64,000 nucleotides of DNA from Dactylonectria macrodidyma (GCA_020744425.1 JAGMUV010000018.1:1116001-1180000), one strand, 5' to 3'; shown: positions 45,758-55,486, counted from the first letter of the stretch. The notes: a model not told the origin generated them from the sequence alone. A program made the numbers and translations.

Positions 45758-46308
45758 TTACTCATGTAGATACTTGATCACCTTTCCCGGGTTAGGTTCA
45801 GCGACAAGCCCAAGCTGTTGCAGTGCAGTCAATGCACCTTCCTCTACCGTCTCATCCACAATCTTACCAGCTTCAAGAGTGAAGATTGTGATGCCAGAAA
45901 AGTGCATCTTCTTTCCCGTATTCGGGCGGTCAAGAGAGCCCACTGCCAAATCGTCGAACGCGACACCTGTATGCGCGCCGCCTCCAATCCACCGACCAAC
46001 AACATAGGGACCGCTTGCGATTAGGGGATGCTGATAAGTATGGAAAGACACATCAGGAAACGCCTTTGTGAAACGGACGTTAGCGGGCAACTTGAACAGA
46101 ACGGGTAGCAGACACTACGAACCTCCTTGAACTCCCGAAGCATCGCCTTCGCAGCCTCTTTGCCGTAGCGTGGCCCATGCATAGGATAGTTGATCACGAA
46201 GTTCTCGGCACATAGCTTTTCAACAACGTCTGCGTTTCCTTTACCCCAGTACTCCTCAAAGTACTCAGCGACAATACGCAAATTCTCTTGCTCCTGTTGA
46301 GTAGGCAT
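45758..46308 (-). CDS. SnoaL-like polyketide cyclase family protein (NTF2-like fold)
   Basis: Small alpha+beta barrel protein; members are cyclases, isomerases or ester-binding proteins, and the substrate here is unknown. Exons 46308..46123 and 46063..45758 join through a 59-bp intron (GTTCGT...AAAG, CCGCTAAC branch site) to 163 residues. The pattern FEEYWGKGNADVVEKLCAEN, then AFPDVSFHTYQHPLIASGPYVVGRWIGGGAHTG split across the barrel, and SGITIFTLEAGKIVDETV is typical of SnoaL-like sequences, including the E-x-G-K-I-x-x-E motif. The donor GTTCGT is unusual. Divergent from the dehydrogenase pseudogene at 46896. Confidence 0.85.
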
Positions 46309-46895
46309 ATTAGTTGCTCGGCGGTTTGTCGTCAGGGAATAGACTAAGTGAAAGTTTCTGGTGGCTCAAGAGATTGATAAAAGTCGAAGTGGTAGACTTG
46401 GTGGTTGGGGCCAGGAGAGTGTGTTTGGGATGGGTTTAAATACTCAGATCTACCGCTGACGTAGCGCACTTGCGAAAGGGTGCTTTCGGACGGCGATGCC
46501 GTACATTTGTTGCTACCAAATTGACCCAATGGCGTGTCTAATCGCAGGTTATTCTGTACAATAATTTTGACCGGCACCGGACCATCAATTCTAGTAGATT
46601 ATTCCTATGCTGCATGTGGTGTTGCGGTCGAAATGACCAATTAGTGGGCGGTTTAACTGCCTCCATATTTGAAGGAGCTCAGGGTGCCAGCTTTAGAAAT
46701 CATTGGCCATATCGAACGCAACATCGGTCTGCACAACTCAACGTAGGAAGAATGCATGACGGCGACAATGACTAGCGAAGCCTAAAAGTTTTGGCGTAAT
46801 ATCTGGTCCGCGACTGCGCTGAATGAAGTATAAGCCTTGTCACCTCACCCAACTCACAGTGGCTGCAAGTCAAGTAGCGAAACACCGGGACAACA
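46309..46895. promoter_or_regulatory. Divergent promoter region of SnoaL-like gene and ADH pseudogene
   Basis: 587 bases between start codons with no gene inside. It should hold both promoters. No factor site was identified. Confidence 0.4.
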
Positions 46896-47974
46896 ATGTC
46901 TGAAGCCCATGTATACAAAGGCTCCCCCGGGGAGAGGATCGTCAGGCACACTCTCGCACGCACAAGCAACCCATTGAGGACCGCACAGATCCTTGTGAAA
47001 ATCACCCATTCTGGTATCTGCGGTACAGATGAGCATTACAAGACCCAGGACATCGTTCTAGGTCATGAAAGCGTAGTCGTTGTTGAAGCTGTTGGTGCTT
47101 CTGTCGACACATTGAAAATCTAAGGCCATTTTACAATTACTGTCAGCTAGACATCGGAAGGCTAACGCACTTATTCGACCAGAGGAGATAGAGTTGGCTG
47201 GGGCTACTGTCACGGAAGCTGCAAGGCCTGTTCGCAGTGTGAGGGGGGAAAACAGCTCTACTGCAACTTACGACAGCTGTATGGCTCAACCAGCACGGAT
47301 CAAGGCTCTTTAGCATCGAACGCTATATGGGACGCAGACGACTTCTTGTTTCTCATCCCTGATTCGATCACCTCGGCCGTCGCGGCGCCGTTGATATGTA
47401 CAGGTGCAGCCGTCTACTCGGCATTGAGCGCTGTTCAAGTACGATGGAGCGACCGCGTCGGTGTAATTGGAATTGGCGAGCTTGAGCATCTGGTGATACA
47501 ATTCACAGCCAAGATGAGGTGCCAAGTTGTTACTTTTTCTAGCTCCCTGAACAAACAGGCAGATGCAATGGCTTTTGGAACAACCGAGTTCCATTGCCTC
47601 ACTCCACCAGACGGAAATGAGATGAAGGAGCATCCCGAGCCAGTTGACTATCTGCTGCTTGCGGCTGCTCAACAACCTGATTGGAACAAAACCATCCCTC
47701 TCGCCGAGGTGGGACGATTGTTGCGATGATCGTTGACCCGGAGGGGTTGCGAATGCCTTACATGGAGCTGGTTATGAACGCAATTTCCATCCGTGGTAGT
47801 CTGCCAGCTCCGCCACGACTTCACCAGGAGACGCTTCGATTTGCGGCATCCCACAAGGTGCTGCCACTTGATCAAACCTTTTCATTCACGGAAGACGGTA
47901 TCAATAACGCCATGGAAAAGCTTCGTCTGGGTAAAATCAGATATCGTGCTGTCGTCGCTCGGGAGAAACGGTGA
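46896..47974 (+). pseudogene. Zinc-dependent alcohol dehydrogenase (MDR family), broken
   Basis: The original was a medium-chain zinc alcohol dehydrogenase. The start MSEAHVYKGSPGERIVRHTL is intact. Catalytic zinc motifs are GICGTDEH and LGHES, and the structural zinc Cys set is CHGSCKACSQCEGGKQLYC (47205-47265). The cofactor domain has GVIGIGELEHL. Two lesions are visible. At 47119-47120 the expected intron donor GT reads CT (AAAAT|CTAAGG) although the GCTAAC branch site and GACCAG acceptor are present and would restore LKI-GDRVGWG. In the G run at 47711-47713 one base is missing, shifting the frame; the C-terminal part (TIVAMIVDPEGLRMPYMELV to the end) resumes in the next frame to 47974. 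One base error in assembly could mimic the second lesion. Confidence 0.75.
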
Positions 47975-48576
47975 GCCTTTTACGCAATAACAATACTGTG
48001 TTCATCCGTGAGGCTATCGATAAAGTGAGATCAGAGCCAGAAGAGGCGGTTTCTTGTCGACTAGCATCATGAATTCTGCCATACTGCCAATTTTCTTACC
48101 CTAGCTATCTACCACATGACAACCGTGGTGACGGCTGGAGCTGAGAATTGGCTGCTACCTACCCTGGACCTGGTCATCCATCCTAATCACAACGTCGAAA
48201 CAAACGCCAGCCTCTGGATCTGTCAGAATAAGAGTACTGACCAGAATGGGGATTTCCGTGGCTTCAGATTAACGGGGAAAGTGGGTTTCCCCCGGGCCGA
48301 ACCGGTTGGTGCAGAAGCCGCTGGTCAGTCATGACTTTTCCAAAGTGGTCCAGAGAGCCGTGGAACTCTGGAGACTTTTAGAGACTGAAACTGGAGAGGA
48401 GACACAGCGAACCACTTTATTTGGTGTGTCAGACTACCTTCGGATCCTTGCCTCTCGTATATTGCTCAGCGTCACCACGCATCCATCCCTGCCGAGGTGA
48501 ATGTACTGAAAAATCGAGCGACCCGCTTATTTCTATGTATCAACCAATTAAAATGCCTTAAATTAGACAAAATGCA
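47975..48576. other. Intergenic, nothing recognised
   Basis: Two short plus-strand frames (48116-48334, 48306-48500) show no motifs. Confidence 0.4.
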
Positions 48577-48712
48577 GGGGGGAGTCCAAGACCTCCAGAC
48601 CAGAAGGGGGCCCAAGACCTCCAGACGAGAAGGGGGCCCAAGACCTCCAGACCAGAAGGGGGCCCAAGACCAGAGGGGGTCCAAGACCAGAGAGGGGTCC
48701 AAGACCCCCCGA
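48577..48712 (+). repeat. GC-rich minisatellite, about 26-bp unit
   Basis: Three near-perfect units of CCAAGACCTCCAGACCAGAA plus GGGGGC, followed by two shorter variants (CCAAGACCAGAGGGGGT, CCAAGACCAGAGAGGGGT). Both strands are open across it, giving repetitive frames that are not genes. Confidence 0.85.
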
Positions 48713-48721
48713 CTTAACTTA

Positions 48722-48979
48722 CACCGCACACCAAATGCGCCTGCCCCACCAAAATAAGCCCATATGCTACCACTCTTCCCATGAACGCAGAATAGCTCCT
48801 ACAAGCCCGGCCACTTTTCACTACGTTTGCAAAAGAATAAAATATAGAAAATACATAATATAATATAATAGCTAATGGGATTCCTAAAGGTTCAGGTCTT
48901 AGATATTTTAATAATTATTATACCTAGTAGAATTGCTTTTAAAGACTGAGGGTAAGTTGATCTATGTTGGTGTGCGGTG
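48722..48979. mobile_element. MITE with TA target duplication (Tc1/mariner-like ends)
   Basis: CACCGCACACCAA at 48722-48734 and its exact reverse complement at 48967-48979 face each other and are flanked by TA on both sides (48720-48721 and 48980-48981). The 258-bp body is AT-rich without an open frame. This is the form of a non-autonomous Tc1/mariner-class element. Confidence 0.75.
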
Positions 48980-49005
48980 TAATCTTTCCCCCACTAGCCC
49001 GTAAA

Positions 49006-49246
49006 GTGCGGTAAGACTACAATTCACCATCGATGCCACAGTACTTCGGGAGATCAACGGTACGTAGGTCGACTTAAAGGCCCTGCGCAATTCTCTAGAG
49101 TAATAAGTACTGTAATAATGTAGATCTCTAAGTAGCCGCGACTTCTTGTATCATAGAAAATAGGTGGGTACTTAAGTACTTCAATTTTTTTCACTCTCTG
49201 CTTGGCTCAAATCCCTGCTACTAGAGTAAGTGTAGTCTTACCGCAC
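49006..49246. mobile_element. MITE with piggyBac-like ends
   Basis: Perfect 15-bp inverted repeats GTGCGGTAAGACTAC (49006-49020) and GTAGTCTTACCGCAC (49232-49246). The right flank is TTAA (49247-49250); the left flank is TAAA (49002-49005), one base different. The ends differ by one base from the inner 15 bp of the piggyBac-like relic ends (GTGCCGTAAGACTAC), and the right 90 bases (AAAATAGGTGGG, ATCCCTG, CTAG-GTAAG) also align to that relic's right end. It is probably an internally deleted relative. Confidence 0.8.
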
Positions 49247-49454
49247 TTAAAGGGATAACGAGATCTCACGCGACCAGGCTGGTGGCTCATGGGCGGCATT
49301 CACACGAATGAGAAGACGTAGGAACAATGAACCATCTCGAAAGTCGACAGGAATTGAACTAACACAAAATGAACCAACGTAGAAAAACAAACATCAAATA
49401 CATGACCGTTGATCATCAAGGCAAGACCAATCCACAAAACCTTTTGATACCACT

Positions 49455-49834
49455 CTAGTCCTCCGTCAAAGCGAGGTATTGGGGGTAAAATGGGGAGGTT
49501 CCCTCATGAGAGGTTAAGGGCAAGACATAAGCAACGATGTCTGGTACATCAGGGTTTCTATCGACCAGCGGCGTGCCGGCCACGTATGTTGGGCTCTGCA
49601 TTCGTGCGTTGACGGGATCATCGGGATGTGGGGTGCGTCTAGAGACATCGGCCGTTGTCTGTCGTGGGGCAGAGTAGCCAGAGGGTTTGCTGAGTGACAG
49701 GCATTTATCAGCAATGGGTCTTCATCCAACGACTGGAAAAGCTCTCGAGGGTGAAGAGTTTGACGATTGGGGTCGTTAATATTGACATACCCGGGCACGA
49801 GGCCATGACCAACGGTGATAGACGATGTCGGCAT
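49455..49834 (-). CDS. Small protein of the DEPVNAR-type repeated family (copy D)
   Basis: Function unknown. Exon 1 (49834..49791) begins MPTSSITVGHGLVPG; donor GTATGT with an ATTAAC nearby, acceptor CACTCAG, 101-bp intron, phase 2. Exon 2 (49689..49455) continues KPSGYSAPRQTTADVSRR, TPHPDDPVNARMQSPTYVAG, TPLVDRNPDVPDIVAYVLPL and ends at a TAG, giving 92 residues. The core D-D-P-V-N-A-R-M-Q-S-P-T-Y-V-A-G-T-P-L matches five other loci here. No signal peptide or membrane segment. A different frame is open across exon 2 and the intron, so single-frame gene finders would miss this model. Confidence 0.6.
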
Positions 49835-51899
49835 GAGGATGGTAGTGATGGCTACGGGTTGGACCTGGTATATGGACCCGTGGGATAGTTGTGCAATGGA
49901 GGGAGGGGTTTTTGGTTGGGATCAAGATGAGATGGCTGGGAAAAGTAGTTTGTTGTGACAGGGAGAAGTAGGTAAAGTAGGTGTGTCGGAGACAATGAAG
50001 ACAACAAGCTCATGGGAATGGGAATGGGAATAATAGCGTATTGGTTTTGCAAGTGGAGTGAGGAGTAGGACGGAACATGATTCTAGGCAAGGTGAGGGAG
50101 ATATATTTATAGAGAAATAGGGAGAGTTGTGAGAAGAGTAGAAATAGGTGAGAAACATGCAAGTACAACTGAAGTGGACAGGAACTGGTCCGTCAGTGTC
50201 CCAGACATGCGGCCCAAGCCAACGGCGCACAGCACTAATTACATTGGCCACCCACCTTTTTCACGGTTGCGGCCGGTGCGCTGTTAGTTGACACCGCTAC
50301 GACGCACCAATCATATTGGCCGCCCACCTTGATCTCAACCGGTTCCGCGCGCCAGCAGCCGGTGTCCGTATTCCGGATTCTCCCAGGAATCCCAAGGATC
50401 CCCAAGACCCCTAGTGCATTAGGCGATGGCCCCCTGTCATGGAGTTCAGGCCGGTTCTGCCATGCTCTGCAAATGAGATTCTAGTGTGCAGCCCGTCGTC
50501 TCGTGATTGACGATGCCAATCGGCAGCTGCTAATCCAATGAAGTTCCCCGTCTTTTGGGTAGTTGATTTCGGATCTGACTCTTGATTGCCTGCACCAACC
50601 AGATCGGCGGCAAAACCATACAGCTTGCATCTTCAGCGGGCAGACCATGCAAAACGCATCGCTTTGACGCACTAATTAAAAAGTGCTGCAGATGCGAGCT
50701 GACGAGGCAACAACAAAGTCAGACGGGCTTTCCAGCACGTCCACACTAAACCACCCCACCCAGTTCGCCTTTTCCCTTTTATGCCAATGGTAGCGTCGGC
50801 CTGGGCTGCTTATGCAGGGTGAGGTGATGATGGGCGTCGGCTGTGAGGGTCTGGATGTTGATACGCCTTTGCCTTTGAGTTCGAGGCATGTCTGACCTAA
50901 CCTGATGTGGCCGCGTTGCGAGGCCATGGACCTTTGGATCCAAGCAAAAACGTGACCATGTTGCGTAGTAATTAATTATCCACATATGCCATTACCGAGA
51001 AGGAGTGTGATGATTTTCACACTAGCACTGCAGCCATGCAGCCTTTTCGTCCGCCCTACCCAGTACCTCTGTCTACGCCCATAATGCCGAGCTCTACCTT
51101 GTAATGCCGTGCTATCGTGCATACCCCGTTGCGATGTCGTGTAATACTAAATGCAACTTTTGACCCGATGCTGTTGTTACTCAGCTGTGTCTGAGAGGAA
51201 AGCCCAGCTGAGATTAGGCTCCAATGGTCGACTTGGTGCTTACGGCTCATCTAACCAGTCAGCTGGTAATTGATTATGGTGCTCACGGCGAGATCGCAGT
51301 TCCAATTCGGTGGGTTGATTAAATACCCCCCCGCCCCCCCCCCTGTCCCGAACACACACGGGTCGGCTATTCCCCCTCACCCTCCTCCTGAACCCAAACG
51401 CGGGGGTTTCGTGGGGTTGACGCGACACTGACAGCCGCACCAGCCAAATCTATGATCCGGGCGTGATTACAGTGTTAGCCACACATCCCAGCCGACTTGA
51501 GGAGCTAGTCAGCATAACTTACTACGCAGTAGAAGGAGTGCATCGCATCTATCAAGATCCCTTCAATCATGGGGCGGCAGCTGGCGATGATCAATCGGAG
51601 ATACATCACTAGTCAGAAATAGGTATCGACAATTGGACATGAACAAATTAACATGGAGAAAAAAACAAGGTTCTTCCCTAATACATGGAAATATCATTTA
51701 TAAGCAGCATTCCAATATGTAGTATCCCTCAATGCCTGACGTTAATCGTGATGCTATCTACAACACATCTACGGGATATTTGCGATCTAGCATTTGGGCG
51801 TGTAGTTGGTGTTAGAAAAAAAGTGCATCGGTCATCCAAGGAGAGTCTTAAGAAGGAAGGACATGGCCCGAAAAACTCCATAACAAGTTGAAAGTTACA
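49835..51899. other. Gene-poor stretch with a short direct repeat
   Basis: Short frames on the minus strand (49922-50251, 50676-50985, 51056-51250) have no motifs. A C-rich run lies near 51325-51345. The direct repeat at 50232-50330 is listed separately. Confidence 0.45.
50232..50330 (+). repeat. Direct repeat, 27 bp, 72-bp spacing
   Basis: GCACTAATTACATTGGCCAC plus CCACCTT at 50232-50258 recurs as GCACCAATCATATTGGCCGC plus CCACCTT at 50304-50330 (four differences). Both contain an ATTGGC (inverted CCAAT) word. Confidence 0.6.
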
Positions 51900-52355
51900 G
51901 ACCAACTGCTACACCATTTGAACAGAAGGCGATTAACGATGGTTGAACAAAAATACATCGAGGTTGACAACCTAGATGAGCTCCTAGTAACCAAGATGCT
52001 GCTCCAACCCGAAGCCCGACCAAACTTTCCAAGACAATATGATTGTAGAGGTTAAGCGCATTGAAGCCGGTCTCATAACGGACGAGACAAAATATATCGA
52101 GGTCAATAGAGTTCAGTCACTAACCCCGATGCAAAGAAATTATACAACGAACAGTGGCAAGCCTTTATAGCTCTTCATCGAATGCTACTACATAAGCATC
52201 ACGACTTTTTTTGGGACTAAATAAAATGGATCAAGGGTGGTAACGCTTAGTTGTCCAATCCCGGTGCTAATAAGTTAAATAACGAACAATGGCAAGCTCT
52301 GATAGCTCTTCGCCTAACGCTACTAATTATATGAGCATCACGACTTCTTGAGGGT
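51900..52355 (+). pseudogene. Tandem scraps of an Est1-type domain gene
   Basis: Plus-strand pieces in changing frames recall a conserved fungal segment of Est1-like DNA/RNA-binding-domain proteins: MVEQKYIEVDN (51940-51972), KMLLQPEARP (51991-52020), VEVKRIEAGLITDETKYIEV (52048-52107), NEQWQAFIALHRMLLHKHHD then FF (52147-52210), and again NNEQWQALIALRLTLL (52276-52323). At least two segments are present twice in tandem, with stops between. No start, promoter or complete domain remains. The family assignment rests on memory of the motif W-Q-A-L-I-A-L-H-R-x-L-L-H-x-H-H-D-F-F and should be treated as probable, not certain. Confidence 0.5.
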
Positions 52356-52790
52356 TAAAAAAAACGTATTGACGGTAATAACGCTCAGTCGTCATTTCCG
52401 AGTGTGAAAAACTTACCAGAAAATAGTAGCAAGCCATCATCCTGTTCCTCGCATTTTATCAAATCCCCCCTCCCAGCTCGCCAGTCCATCGGGATGGAGG
52501 CAAGGAGGGCAACTGGCAGACCAGACCACCGCCGCGCCAACACACGAAGTGCACGCACCACCCACCTACTGTCACTAATTGGGCAGGCCATGCACCCTGC
52601 TTTCTACACCTGGAGTGCTACTCATTTGACCTTTATTCTCTCTCCCGTCTAAGCCCAAGAGGGTAAGTTGGGAAAACCCTTGCTCACCTCGGTCGGTCCT
52701 TGAGGAGCCAGTGTCCACAATCTTTTCAGCTCTCGAGTTCCTGCCATCCATCACTGCCTTCACCAGACAACAACCACCACCAGGCTTACC
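52356..52790. other. Intergenic upstream of small-family copy E
   Basis: No credible gene. Pyrimidine-rich CA/CT sequence near 52740-52790 precedes the proposed start and is promoter-like. Confidence 0.4.
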
Positions 52791-53165
52791 ATGACAATCA
52801 TCATGCCGACGACTTTACTCGCTGCTGCTCAAGGCTCTATTACGAGGTAAAGTTTTTTTTTTCTATCACCCCGGCGCTATAGGATTTAGCCCGAGGTTTG
52901 AGGTAGACCTCCTTTACTGATGCCAGTCGACAGCTCTAGCAACCCCCCCGATAACCGTAAGACGCAGCGAAATGCGAGCCCCGCCTCACGACTCTATAGC
53001 CTCGACGAACCCGTCAACGCACGAATGCAAAATCCATCCTATGTCGCTGGGACTGGGTTACTCGAACGGAACAATGAGATCTTGCGTGTCATGGCCGCGG
53101 TGACGAGTTTGGTTCAAGTCAAGACGGAGCCTTCTTGCACTCCTAATACATCGGGGTCTACTTGA
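52791..53165 (+). CDS. Small protein of the DEPVNAR-type repeated family (copy E)
   Basis: Function unknown. Exon 1 (52791-52846) reads MTIIMPTTLLAAAQGSIT, then donor GTAAAG, a 60-bp intron and acceptor GGTAG; exon 2 (52907-53165) reads PPLLMPVDSSSNPPDNRK, TQRNASPASRLYSLDEPVNA, RMQNPSYVAGTGLLERNNEI, LRVMAAVTSLVQVKTEPSCT and ends soon after, for 104 residues. The intron leaves phase 2, as in copies C, D and F. Exon 2 alone has an internal Met at 52920, so an 81-residue intronless form is possible. The second Met of exon 1 starts Met-Pro-Thr-Thr, like copy D. It is the best preserved family copy in this window. Confidence 0.6.
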
Positions 53166-53700
53166 TACGGCGCTGGAATACGACTATGCTGCTGGATGTG
53201 TTGTGGTTAGTTGCTGACATTGGGGTATGTCTTGATGTCGGGGATAGTTGCTTGAGAAGAATGATTGTATCTACACCAATCCCCTGTCTGTTCTTGTTGA
53301 TGAATACATATACCGTTGCCAATATTTCTTGTTCTTTTTTGCGACCTGGAAACCACTGATCTCACCGGGATTTAATAAGTGTGCTACATGTACTATAATT
53401 TACGGATTTCCTCGTCGTCGTCTTCATCGAAAGGCCTCCAAAAGGTGGTCCGGATCTGGAGTCGCTGCACCCACTAACTATTAGGGGTTGCTCCCGCAGT
53501 TACAGCGCCCAGGGTTATCAGTATCGACAGCAACAGTACAGGACGGCAGGAAGAGCGAGAATATGATGTATTCAAAACCCTCATTGAGTACATAATAACA
53601 TTGGCATACGTGATAGCGTAAATAGCATGACAAGAGTCTGGTATTATTGGCTTCAACAGGCGTTGACATGGCGATATGGCTACACGGGCTGCATCCCGTA
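53166..53700. other. Intergenic, nothing recognised
   Basis: Short frames (53162-53484) without motifs. Confidence 0.4.
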
Positions 53701-53940
53701 GATTCTCGCGTATCCACGCAGCCCTCCACTATAACCGCTATGGGGCGGGCCCACTAAAGCAGCGCCGATCCCAGTGTTCACTACTCCGTACGGCATGTGT
53801 TACTATCCTCTACTGCGTGGATTCTCGCATATCCAACGCAGCCATCTACTGTAACCACTATTGGGACGGACCCGCTAAAATAGCGCCGACTCTAAAGTGT
53901 CTGCCATGGATTCTCGGATATCCGCGCAGCCATCCACCGC
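53701..53940 (+). repeat. Three diverged direct repeats
   Basis: GATTCTCGCGTATCCACGCA and the following 50 bases (53701-53769) recur at 53820-53890 at about 80 percent identity. A third, shorter copy (GATTCTCGGATATCCGCGCA and about 10 more bases) lies at about 53909-53940. The first spacing is about 119 bp. Confidence 0.65.
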
Positions 53941-55057
53941 AGGTTCCCCCTGCACGCCGACTCAGCTGTGCACCTGCACACCTGCACGCCTAAGCCGCCC
54001 AACCACACCATTCCCTCTTTGCAGTTTCTAGCGTCTCCATATCTCAAGATCTGGCCGGTTTTTATTATTGGACTGTGACGTTGGTTCAAAGAACTGGTGA
54101 CGCTAGAGTTGGCGTGTAGTTGTCCACACATAAATGGATGGGAGTGGAGAGACTACGTTCAAGGCTTTACCTTGGCCAGTTGACTACGGATATGCCGGAG
54201 TAAAGTTGGACTACTTATCTCCATATTCAATTTCTAAAATAGTAATAAATACAGTATAGGCACTAGAGTGGCTTTTCAAGCATCTTAGCATACATGCACT
54301 GCAATTAATCAATCGGCTATTTCCCATTTCCGCGGTCGCTTCAAAATCAATGTTACTGTCAACCCACAAAACCACCACCTCCGGGGTCCTAAACATACAA
54401 CGGATGCTTGTTTTAGAAAATGGGTTCGGATCCTGTATCGCGTTCCCTTCATGTATCGTCCAAGGGCTCGAACCGTGCCCTTACTTTTTACGCCAAGCTA
54501 GGTAGAGTAGTTCATTGGCTTTGAGGTTTTCTGGCCAGTCTAGCGGAGCGGCGCCAGTAAACATTGAACATTCTGGTGCCTTTAATCAATCCGAGCCGGG
54601 GCAGGATTAAAGTGGTGCTTCCCGCAAGCTACACGGAACTCCAACTCGGAACCACTTAACTTTATATCAACCGTTGCGGGTTTTCATGGTGAGAGCCAAT
54701 TACCCAGTGCCGTGAACGCCCGCGATTGGTGCTCTGAAGAGATGGCGAAGCGCGATATTGTTGATGATGTTTCTGATATCATGGACAGACCTTTAAGAAG
54801 GGCGAATCAGATATGTGCTCGCCCGAATGCCCTGCTCCAAAGTCTCCGCCAAAGTGCCACCGCAACATGGGTTCCGCCAGAGCGAACCTCTCTGGACGGT
54901 CGCCGGGGCTCGGATGGAGAAAATTTGATCGCAAGGCTCACGTTGGGTATTCGAATGCTAAAGCAGAGATGATATGAGGCAAATGGCTCCATTTATTAGT
55001 CACCACCTATGATCGGCTAACTGCTGCAGAAAGATACAAAAGTGATCCATGACCACG
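53941..55057. other. Intergenic, nothing recognised
   Basis: One 86-codon plus frame (54712-54972) and minus frames lack motifs. This is the 3' flank of copy F. Confidence 0.4.
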
Positions 55058-55486
55058 TCATCCAGCATCATCATTTACCCAAAGATTCAGGAGAGTGCAT
55101 CCGGTCTCCATCCGCCACGCGAGTGTCCCTTTGTCCCGTAAGATCCTCCTAAGGAGATTAAGTGGGACTGGCGGAGGATTTGTTGGATAACAAACCAACC
55201 TACTAACTGTAGTCAATATTCTCTGCGCATCCGGGTTTCGGGCGAGTAGCGAAGTCCCAGCAATACATGATGGATTCTGTATCCTTGCATTGATGGGCTC
55301 GTCAGGGCTTAGGGAGTTGAGAGGACGGGTCATTGTATATGGCGTTGCAAGGTCGGTTTGAACGCTACTGTGTCCAGGCTCATGTTAGTAAGGGAGTGAG
55401 TTGACAAAGGCCTTCTAGCTGAGCGCTTGAAATGGGCGGTGGAAGACTGTGAGGGGAGGAAGGTGGGGGCACAAGTACCTCGGCAT
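55058..55486 (-). CDS. Small protein of the DEPVNAR-type repeated family (copy F)
   Basis: Function unknown. Exon 2 (55367..55058) reads SVQTDLATPYTMTRPLNS, LSPDEPINARIQNPSCIAGT, SLLARNPDAQRILTTVSRLV and a tail ending WVNDDAG. The acceptor is strong (CTTACTAAC branch site, ACACAG) and leaves phase 2. A tiny first exon (55486..55479, Met-Pro plus two bases, donor GTACTT) is in phase through a 111-bp intron and gives 105 residues. Alternatively the internal Met at 55333 starts a 91-residue form. Tail R-N-P-x-x-x-R-I-L-x-x-V-x-x-L-V matches copy E closely. Confidence 0.6.

Noticed and set aside
48472..48757. Open frames on both strands across the 26-bp repeat
   Set aside because: Both frames are products of the minisatellite; no homology, no start context and no splicing evidence.
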